Shown here: positions 15,481 to 21,045 of the stretch, in pieces
Layout: every line of letters begins with the position of its first letter
Numbering within the stretch: the stretch's first letter is position 1
Source of the DNA: JAOUEA01 sp035249905
GTDB taxonomy: Bacteria; Actinomycetota; UBA4738; HRBIN12
NCBI GenBank assembly: GCA_035249905.1
Contig: DATFFT010000122.1
Location: 1-21,045, forward strand
DNA length: 21,045 bases
Direction of reading: 5' to 3'
Translations under genes and position numbers: made by a program
The notes under the pieces: model-generated
Databases searched by the model: none
Told to the model about the DNA's origin: nothing
Seen by the model: the letters and a program-made list of their open reading frames with translations, nothing else

Positions 15481-15493
15481 CGGGGGGTACGTG

Positions 15494-16933
15494 ATGGCGA
15501 CGAACGGCAGCGGCGGGGGCCTACGGACCGGCTCGATCGGCCTCCCCACCGCGATCAGTGCCACGTTCGGGTTGATCCTCGCGACCACGGTGATGGTGAC
15601 CGTGCCGCAGCTCTACTCCGCGAGCACGATCGGCCTGTTCGCGATGATCATCGCCCTGATCGCGATGTACGCCCAGGGCATGAGCTTCTCCGAGCTCGCG
15701 ACGATGATCCCCAAGGCGGGCTCGATGAACGAGTACGTGCGGGCCGGCCTCGGGCCGTTCTTCGCCACCGTCGCCGTGTTCGTGGGCTACTTCGCGATCG
15801 TGATCTTCCCGGGCTCGTCGGAGGCGTTCCTCGCAGCGACGATCATCTCCGACCCGGCCTTCCTCGACCTGGGCCTCGACTTCAAGTGGTGGGTGACGAT
15901 CATCGTCGTGGCGATCGCGCTCGTGAACCTGCTCGGGATCCGCGCGTTCGCCGCCATCGAGGTGCCGCTCACGTTCCTGCTCGCCACGTCGCTGCTGATC
16001 TTCGGCCTCGCCGGCCTGGTCGGCGTGGGCGACACCGTCGGGGGGGCCCTGCCGTCGATCCCGTTCGACCGGTCACTGCTGATCTCGCTCATCGCCCTGG
16101 CCACGTTCACGTTCGTCGGAGTGGAGTACACATGCCCGCTGGCGGAGGAGCTTCGGAACCCCGGCCGCGACATCCCGTGGGGTATCTTCATCGGGCTCAC
16201 GCTGGTCGCCGTGCCGATGTTCCTGTGGGGCATCGCAGCGACCCGCTACCTGCCGCCCGACCTGCTCGGCGATCCCACGCAGATCACGAACATGAACGTC
16301 GCGATCGCGATGTTCGACGACCTCGGCAAGTACTGGATGGGCATCCTGTCGATCGGCGCAACCGTCTCCACCCTGAACGCGGTCGCGGCCGGGGTGCCGC
16401 GCATCATCTATGGCATGTCGCAGGACCGGCAGCTGCCGGCCTTCCTCGGCTGGCTGACGCCCGGCACGCGGGCGCCGGCGATCGGCATCGTGCTCGTGTC
16501 GATCCCCCCGATCTGGCTGAACTGGACCGACCAGACCCTCGAGGGGGGCTTCATCGAGCTGATCCTGGCCGGCGTGCTGGGCTGGGGACTCGCGTACATC
16601 ATGATCCACATCGCCCAGATCGTGTTGCGCGTGAAGGAGCCGCAGGCCCGCCGCCCGTACCGGTCTCCCTGGTGGCCCGTGCCTCAGATCGTCGGCATCG
16701 TGATCCTGGTGATCGCGGCCCTCAACGTGTTCCCCGACCCGACGATCGAGTCCAACATCTACCGGAACTTCGGGTACTTCCTCGCGATCTCCGTCGTGTT
16801 CTCGCTCGTGTACAACGCGGTGACCTACGGGTTCGGCAAGATGTTCCGGCCCGTGCCGCTCGCTGAGGTGTACAGCGAGACGGACCGCATCGCGGAAGCG
16901 CTTCCGGAGGAACACGAGCTCGGGCGCGGCTGA
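15494..16933 (+). CDS. APC-superfamily amino acid/amine permease
   Basis: A 479-residue polytopic membrane protein with about 12 hydrophobic helices, typical of amino acid-polyamine-organocation transporters. The first helix is near ISATFGLILATTVMVTVP, and loop 2-3 has the family-like ELATMIPKAGSMNEYVRAGLG. Middle helices include FTFVGVEYTCPLAEELRNPGRDIP, a conserved APC segment. The C-terminus is cytoplasmic and charged (ETDRIAEALPEEHEL). It imports an amino acid or amine, or exchanges one for its product. The start was set at ATG 15494; a GTG at 15491 is directly before it, and GGGGGG upstream is the ribosome site. It is divergent from the decarboxylase-marR operon with operator sites between them, which implies that it supplies the decarboxylase substrate (inference). 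Substrate identity is not readable. Confidence 0.92.
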   Translation: MATNGSGGGLRTGSIGLPTAISATFGLILATTVMVTVPQLYSASTIGLFAMIIALIAMYAQGMSFSELATMIPKAGSMNEYVRAGLGPFFATVAVFVGYFAIVIFPGSSEAFLAATIISDPAFLDLGLDFKWWVTIIVVAIALVNLLGIRAFAAIEVPLTFLLATSLLIFGLAGLVGVGDTVGGALPSIPFDRSLLISLIALATFTFVGVEYTCPLAEELRNPGRDIPWGIFIGLTLVAVPMFLWGIAATRYLPPDLLGDPTQITNMNVAIAMFDDLGKYWMGILSIGATVSTLNAVAAGVPRIIYGMSQDRQLPAFLGWLTPGTRAPAIGIVLVSIPPIWLNWTDQTLEGGFIELILAGVLGWGLAYIMIHIAQIVLRVKEPQARRPYRSPWWPVPQIVGIVILVIAALNVFPDPTIESNIYRNFGYFLAISVVFSLVYNAVTYGFGKMFRPVPLAEVYSETDRIAEALPEEHELGRG

Positions 16934-16954
16934 GGCCGCCGCGGCACCCGTCCC

Positions 16955-17506
16955 GTGCGCAAGCGCGCCCGCACCCGAGCTCGGGAGGTGCTCTCCCGCG
17001 ATGTCGAGATGTTCGCGGTGGCCGGCTACCATGGATCCGGCCGCCGCGGAGAGCTGCACGCGGGCCTGTCCGGACCGGAGCCGGCCCTTCTGATCGAGCT
17101 CGTGCCGGCCGGGGGGCGCGTCTTCGGCGGCGCCTACGCGCTCGAGGTCTCGAGCGCCGAGCCCGTGCTCCCCAGTACTGCAGGTCTGCGGGCCAGGGGC
17201 AGAGGGGTCGTGCGCATGCAGGGCATCGACTTCCGGGCACGGAGGGACGATGCCGCGGGCACCGCCCTGGCCGGAGCGCTCTCGACCGACCCGAGACTCA
17301 TCCGGGCCCTCGGGGCCGTGCACTTCGAGCAGATCAGGGTGGAAGCCGACGGGCGCGCGGTGATCCGTCACATGGGAGGGTCGCTCGTCTGGTTGCTGTT
17401 CCCACCGATGACGCGGCCGGTCGCCATCAGCGACGAGCAGGTCCGCGCGACCGCCGATGCGATCCGGGAGTTCGCCGCGGCCGGTCGACGATCGGCCGCC
17501 GGATGA
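16955..17506 (+). CDS. Small conserved-looking hypothetical protein co-transcribed with the permease
   Basis: A 183-residue protein, start GTG 16955, 21 bases after the permease stop, so probably the second gene of that operon. It has a basic N-terminus (VRKRARTRAREVL) and a mixed strand pattern (LLIELVPAGGRVFGGAYALEV). In the C-terminal half are FEQIRVEADGRAVIRHMGG, then LVWLLFPPMTRPVAISDEQV and an Ala-rich helix. There is no signal peptide or clear membrane helix and no recognisable catalytic motif. It vaguely resembles DUF3156-type proteins that can sit beside APC permeases, but I cannot verify this. Codon bias equals that of its neighbours, so it is likely a real gene. It converges on the hpaD-like gene with an 8-base gap. 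A permease accessory role is a guess. Confidence 0.7.
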   Translation: MRKRARTRAREVLSRDVEMFAVAGYHGSGRRGELHAGLSGPEPALLIELVPAGGRVFGGAYALEVSSAEPVLPSTAGLRARGRGVVRMQGIDFRARRDDAAGTALAGALSTDPRLIRALGAVHFEQIRVEADGRAVIRHMGGSLVWLLFPPMTRPVAISDEQVRATADAIREFAAAGRRSAAG

Positions 17507-17514
17507 CGGAGTGA

Positions 17515-18414
17515 TCAGGCAGGCGCGACGGCTCCCGGCCAGCCGTCGGCCGGGCGCTCGAACCAGACGTGCACCTGGCCCGTGCCCACCGACGCCTCGT
17601 ATTCGCTGAACAGCTCGCCCGGTGCCTGGCATCGGGCGCCTCCGATCGCCGAGGCCATCATCAGGTAGTGACCGAAGTGACCCTCGGGCGCCGCCTTCCG
17701 GTACTCGGGCATCCAGTCGATCACACCCGCGTGGTCGCCCGTGCGCAGCATCGAGAGCACGCGCTGATCGGCCTCGTAGCTCTCGATGCCGAGGATGTTC
17801 TCCGGCGCCTTCGAGCTCTCGTGCTGCCGGAGCTCCCGGAACGGGAAGAACCGATGCGTCATGCCGCCCGACGCCAGCAGCACCACCCGGCGATCGCTCT
17901 GCGCGATCGCGTCGCCGATCAGCTTCCCGAACAACAGGAAGTCCTCGGTCGTGCACGTCTGGTTGATCGCGACGCTGATCCAGCGGGTGTCGGCGTCGCC
18001 CAGGAACGTCCAGATGTTGACCGTGCCGTAGAAGATCGGCAGGTATGGGTCGTCGCACGCCAGGATCCAGCAGTCGTCGCGCCCGTCGGCCTGCGCGGCG
18101 ATCGCCTTCGCGAGCTCGGGGTCCCCAGGCATGTCGTAAGGGATCTGGCTCATGCCGCGGGGCAGCTCGTGGCTCGTGAACCGGCCTTCCCGGCGCTCGT
18201 GTGATGTGACGATGTGTTCGAACGTCGACTCCCAGTGCGTGTCGAACACGACGACCGTGTCGGGCTGGAGCCGATCGATGCACTCTGACCTCAGCCGATG
18301 CAGGCCGGGCACCAGCGTGATCTCGTTGCCGTCGTTGATCTCCCGACGGGTCTCCTCGGGCAGCATGATCGTGGGCACGTGAGCCACCAGGGCCGCGCCG
18401 ACGACTTCACCCAT
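17515..18414 (-). CDS. hpaD: Class III extradiol (LigB-type) dioxygenase, homoprotocatechuate 2,3-dioxygenase-like
   Basis: A 299-residue protein that follows the LigB-fold HpaD/HpcB family through its length: AHVPTIML near the start, VVVFDTHWES (56-63), GRFTSHELPRGM, LASGGMTHRFF (180-190), and the C-terminal ELFSEYEASVGTGQVHVWF. Probable Fe(II) ligands are His12, His60 and Glu244 (in PEGHFGH). The known reaction opens 3,4-dihydroxyphenylacetate (homoprotocatechuate) to 5-carboxymethyl-2-hydroxymuconate semialdehyde. Length is close to E. coli HpcB (about 283). It starts 28 bases after the stop of the hpaE-like gene on the same strand, the usual partner for the next step. Related catechols could also be the substrate. 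The other meta-pathway genes (hpaF, hpaG, hpaH, hpaI) are not in the window. Confidence 0.82.
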   Translation of the reverse strand: MGEVVGAALVAHVPTIMLPEETRREINDGNEITLVPGLHRLRSECIDRLQPDTVVVFDTHWESTFEHIVTSHERREGRFTSHELPRGMSQIPYDMPGDPELAKAIAAQADGRDDCWILACDDPYLPIFYGTVNIWTFLGDADTRWISVAINQTCTTEDFLLFGKLIGDAIAQSDRRVVLLASGGMTHRFFPFRELRQHESSKAPENILGIESYEADQRVLSMLRTGDHAGVIDWMPEYRKAAPEGHFGHYLMMASAIGGARCQAPGELFSEYEASVGTGQVHVWFERPADGWPGAVAPA

Positions 18415-18442
18415 GTCGTTCGCCTCCTCTTCGGTCCTTTCG

Positions 18443-19864
18443 CTAGGTCCACGGTGCGGTGCAGACGTTCTTCACGTCCGCGTAGAAATCGAAGCTCCAC
18501 ACGCCGCCCTCGCGGCCGACGCCGGAGCCGCGGGCGCCGCCGAACGGCGCGGCCAGGTCGCGCACGAAGAAGCAGTTCACCCAGACCGTGCCGGCCACGA
18601 GCGCGGAGCTCACGCGCTCGGCCCTGGCCTCGTCGCCCGTGTACACGATCGCGGCGAGCCCGTAGTCGGTCGCGTTCGCGAGCTCGATCGCCTGCTGCTC
18701 GGTCTCGAACGTCTGCAGCGTGAGGACCGGCCCGAAGACCTCCCGGGTGAGGATCTCCGAGCCCTCGGGCGCATCTGCGAACAGCGTCGGGCGGTAGTAG
18801 AGCCCGCCGAGGTCCTCGTTGGGTCCGCCGCCGAACACGACGCTCGCGCCGTCGGCCTTGGCGCGTTGCACGAACCCGTCGACGCGCTCGACGTGCTCGC
18901 GGGTGATCTGCGGGCCGATGTCGGTGCCGTCGTCGCGCGGATCGCCCTGCACCAGCGCCGCCGTCGCCTCGACGAATCGCTCGAGGAAGGCGCCGTGCAT
19001 CGAGTCTTCCACGATCAGGCGCGTACCCGCGAGGCAGACCTGCCCCGCGTTGTCGAACTGGTTCACGGCCTGGCGCACGACCGCGTCGAGGTCGGCGTCG
19101 GCGAACGCCACGAACGGCGACTTGCCGCCGAGCTCGAGCGAGACCGGCGTGAGGTTCGCCCCGGCGGCCTGCGCCACGAGCTTCCCGGTCGCGACGCTGC
19201 CGGTGAACGCGACGCGATCGACGTTCGGGTGCCCCGTGAGCGCGGCGCCTGCCTCCTCGCCGATGCCCTGCACAACGTTGAACGCGCCGTCGGGCAGGCC
19301 GGCCTCGTGCGCGATCTCGGCGAGCATCGAGGCGGTGAGCGGCGCCCACTCCGGCGGCTTCTGCACGACGGCGTTGCCGGCCGCGAGCGCGGGCGCGACG
19401 CGCCAGGTCGCAAGCATGAGGGGGGCGTTCCAGGGCGTGATCACGACGGTGACCCCGCTCGGATCCCAGGCCACGCGCTCCGCGAACCCGTCGTAGTCCT
19501 TCGTGTCGGTCTCGAGCGCGAGCAGCTGGTCGGCGAAGAAGCGGAAGTTCCTCGCGACCCGCGGCATCACCGAGGTGCGCATCGACCGCAGCAGCGACCC
19601 GTTGTCGCGCGTCTCGACCGCGGCGAGCTCGGACACGCGAGCCTCGACGCCGTCGGCGATGCGATGCAGGACCTCCGCGCGTTCCTTCGCCGAGGAGGAG
19701 CCCCATACGGCGCTCGCCTCGCGTGCGGCCGCCACGGCTCGGTCGGCCTCGACGGCACCGCCGCGCGCGACCTCCGCGATCGGCGCCTCGTCGATCGGCG
19801 AGACGTCGGTGAACGTCGCGTCGGAGGGGACGCGCTCGCCCCCGATCCAGTGATCGGTGGACAC
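18443..19864 (-). CDS. hpaE: Aldehyde dehydrogenase, 5-carboxymethyl-2-hydroxymuconate semialdehyde dehydrogenase-like
   Basis: A 473-residue NAD(P)-dependent ALDH. Motifs: PWNAPLM with Asn145, FTGSVATG (220-227), general base Glu244 in LELGGKSP, and catalytic Cys277 in AGQVCLAG. The C-terminal VRDLAAPFGGARGSGVGREGG with DFYADVKNVC closely follows E. coli HpaE (VRDLRQPFGG, then AEMKNVC), separating it from generic ALDHs. The reaction would oxidise the HpaD ring-cleavage aldehyde to the dicarboxylate. The start GTG 19864 is the only start codon near the first conserved residues (STDHWIGGE), with GAAGG 7 bases upstream. A GTG at 19963 would place the promoter and operator inside the gene, so it was not chosen. 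It is first in an operon with hpaD. Confidence 0.85.
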   Translation of the reverse strand: MSTDHWIGGERVPSDATFTDVSPIDEAPIAEVARGGAVEADRAVAAAREASAVWGSSSAKERAEVLHRIADGVEARVSELAAVETRDNGSLLRSMRTSVMPRVARNFRFFADQLLALETDTKDYDGFAERVAWDPSGVTVVITPWNAPLMLATWRVAPALAAGNAVVQKPPEWAPLTASMLAEIAHEAGLPDGAFNVVQGIGEEAGAALTGHPNVDRVAFTGSVATGKLVAQAAGANLTPVSLELGGKSPFVAFADADLDAVVRQAVNQFDNAGQVCLAGTRLIVEDSMHGAFLERFVEATAALVQGDPRDDGTDIGPQITREHVERVDGFVQRAKADGASVVFGGGPNEDLGGLYYRPTLFADAPEGSEILTREVFGPVLTLQTFETEQQAIELANATDYGLAAIVYTGDEARAERVSSALVAGTVWVNCFFVRDLAAPFGGARGSGVGREGGVWSFDFYADVKNVCTAPWT

Positions 19865-19933
19865 CTCGATGCCTTCGACGACGGCGCGGCTCGTCGTGCT
19901 CCCCTCCCCCGTGTCAGAGGAACGTCGGAAGGT

Positions 19934-19976
19934 CGTTCGGTCCCGAACGGTATGGGGGGGCACGGAACCCTGTCAA
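19934..19976 (-). promoter_or_regulatory. Site B: promoter and operator CGTTCGGGACCGAA of hpaE-hpaD
   Basis: On the minus strand there is a perfect -35 TTGACA (19976-19971), an 18-base spacer, and TACCGT (19952-19947). The motif at 19949-19936 overlaps the -10 and start point. The site extends to CGTTCGG-GA-CCGAACG, a palindrome with 7-base arms (19934-19949). It is the best complete promoter in the window. A protein bound here would block RNA polymerase, so repression is likely. The predicted leader is about 75 bases before the GTG start. Confidence 0.8.
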
Positions 19977-20056
19977 GCCGACACGTCGCTCGCGGGAACC
20001 GTCGGCGGCGGTCCGGCCGTCGGAGACAGATCGAGGCGTCGAGAAGGGGGTTCCCC

Positions 20057-21045
20057 ATGGCACGCACCCGTCATCCGGTCCGCCACCGCACGATCGTGGC
20101 GACGAGCATCGCGATCGTGATCCTCACCGCGATCCCGGCGTTCGCCTGCGGCGGGCTCGTCGCGCCCAACGGCACGATCAACCTGGTCCGCACCACGACG
20201 CTCGCGGCCTACCACCGGGGCATCGAGCACTACATCACCTCGTTCGAATTCGCCGGGCAGGGCGAGGAGCTCGGGTCGATCATCCCGCTGCCCGGTGTGC
20301 CGACGAAGGTGGTCAAGGGCGGCGACTGGACGTTGCAGCGCCTGCAGATCGAGGTCGCGCCCCCGGTCCTCGAGCTCGCTGCGGCCGACGGCGCCGCCAC
20401 CCTCGCCGACCGCGCGCAGGTGCTGCTCGAGGTGGAGATCGACGCGCTCGACATCACCGTGCTGAAGGGAGGCGCCGACGCGGTCGGCACCTGGGCCACC
20501 GAGCACGGCTTCTTCCTGCCGCCCGACGCGCCCGAGGTGCTCGAGTTCTACGCCGAGCGGAGCCCGATCTTCCTGGCCGCCCGATTCAACGCCGAGCGCG
20601 CCGCCGACCAGAGCGTGCAGGTCGGCGAGGGCACACCGATCCATGTCGTGATCCCGACGCCGCGCCCATGGGTGCCGTTGCGGATCCTCGGCCTCGGCCG
20701 CCAGGGCAGCGAGATCGTGGAGGCCGACGTCTTCCTGCTGACCGAGGCCGAGCCGTCGATGCTGCCGCAGACGACCGGCACGATCGAGGACGACGACCGT
20801 GGCCTGCTGCTGCAGGCGAGCGAGCCGGCGTCGGATCAGCTGATGGCGGATCTGCGCTCCGACGATCGCATGGGCTGGCTGCCCGAGCAGGACATGTGGC
20901 TGACCGCGATCCGGGTGCGCGAGCGCGCCGATCGCCTCACCCACGACCTCTCGATCGTTCCGACCGGCGTCGGCGAGCCCGACCCGATCGCCGCCGGACT
21001 CGTGCGTCCCCTCTCGTCGTCGTTCGACGCCGGCTCGTCGCCGTG
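20057..21045 (+). CDS. DUF2330-type exported protein, 3' end outside window
   Basis: The frame from ATG 20057 is open to the right edge, giving 329 codons with no stop, so the C-terminus is missing. The N-terminus is basic (MARTRHPVRHR), followed by a hydrophobic core TIVATSIAIVILTAIP and AFACGG. Cleavage would fall before Cys31, by signal peptidase I or, less likely, as a lipoprotein since the lipobox is weak. CGGLVAPNG followed by TTLAAYHRGIEHYITSFEF and SIIPLPGVPTKVVKGGDWT matches, from memory, the conserved start of DUF2330 proteins. These often have a membrane anchor near the C-terminus, not visible here. Function is unknown for the family. The ribosome site is probably GAAGGGGG at 20043-20050. 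It is divergent from hpaE across 192 bases and seems unrelated to the catabolic genes. Confidence 0.83.
   Translation, partial: MARTRHPVRHRTIVATSIAIVILTAIPAFACGGLVAPNGTINLVRTTTLAAYHRGIEHYITSFEFAGQGEELGSIIPLPGVPTKVVKGGDWTLQRLQIEVAPPVLELAAADGAATLADRAQVLLEVEIDALDITVLKGGADAVGTWATEHGFFLPPDAPEVLEFYAERSPIFLAARFNAERAADQSVQVGEGTPIHVVIPTPRPWVPLRILGLGRQGSEIVEADVFLLTEAEPSMLPQTTGTIEDDDRGLLLQASEPASDQLMADLRSDDRMGWLPEQDMWLTAIRVRERADRLTHDLSIVPTGVGEPDPIAAGLVRPLSSSFDAGSSP

Noticed and set aside
16073..18283. 736-codon minus-strand open frame
   Set aside because: It is antisense to the permease and its downstream gene and an alternative frame of the hpaD-like gene; composition is typical of high-GC shadows.
18443..19963. 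Longer hpaE start at GTG 19963
   Set aside because: It would put the TACCGT -10 and the operator inside the coding region and add 33 residues with no ALDH similarity; GTG 19864 fits the family length.
1..21045. CRISPR arrays, transposons, tRNA or rRNA genes
   Set aside because: No spaced direct repeats, transposase motifs, terminal inverted repeats or recognisable structural RNA sequences were seen on reading both strands by eye.

Overview
This window is 21 kb of high-GC DNA, very probably from an actinomycete-type bacterium (Actinomycetota, perhaps an uncultured Acidimicrobiia- or Thermoleophilia-like lineage). The reasons are the strong G/C bias at third codon positions, frequent GTG starts, two bacterial cytochrome P450s, an LLM-family (F420 or flavin) oxidoreductase, a DUF2330-type secreted protein and short overlapping operon junctions. 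No rRNA, tRNA, CRISPR array, insertion sequence or phage gene was seen.

Left part (1-5721). The C-terminal end of a glycoside-hydrolase-like (possibly GH76) protein runs in from the left. It meets a minus-strand operon: a small PH-like hypothetical protein, a short MetE-type methyltransferase, and a class I glutamine amidotransferase that overlaps the MetE-type stop codon by one base. A 390-base gap follows. It holds a candidate small lipoprotein gene interrupted by an in-frame TAG, then a perfect 12-bp GC hairpin, probably a shared terminator. Next is a large secreted M14 zinc carboxypeptidase-like protein with a ThuA/GATase-like C-terminal region.

Middle (5997-13359). A P450 with an unusual I-helix (minus) diverges from a glutamine-synthetase-like gamma-glutamyl-amine ligase (plus). 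A secreted protein with eight ELWxxDGT repeats (minus) diverges from an SDR dehydrogenase (plus), which is followed by a second P450 and an LLM oxidoreductase.

Right part (13366-21045). A PLP-dependent aromatic-amino-acid-decarboxylase-like enzyme and a MarR regulator form a GTGA-coupled minus-strand operon. It diverges from an APC amino acid/amine permease and a small unknown protein. An hpaE-like and hpaD-like pair (homoprotocatechuate ring cleavage and semialdehyde oxidation) follows on the minus strand. A DUF2330 protein runs off the right edge.

Main result. A 14-base motif, CGTTCGGGANCGAA (inner symmetry TTCG-N4-CGAA), occurs in three separate promoter regions: upstream of the second P450, of decarboxylase-marR, and of hpaE-hpaD. 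Each copy lies directly at or after a TAnnnT -10-like hexamer and points toward the downstream gene. A weaker fourth copy lies upstream of the permease. This suggests one local, autoregulated regulon, probably controlled by the MarR protein. It would join uptake of an amino acid or amine, PLP chemistry, P450/LLM oxidation and extradiol ring cleavage into one catabolic program. The substrate is not known from sequence; an aromatic amino acid or amine leading to a homoprotocatechuate-like catechol is the best inference.
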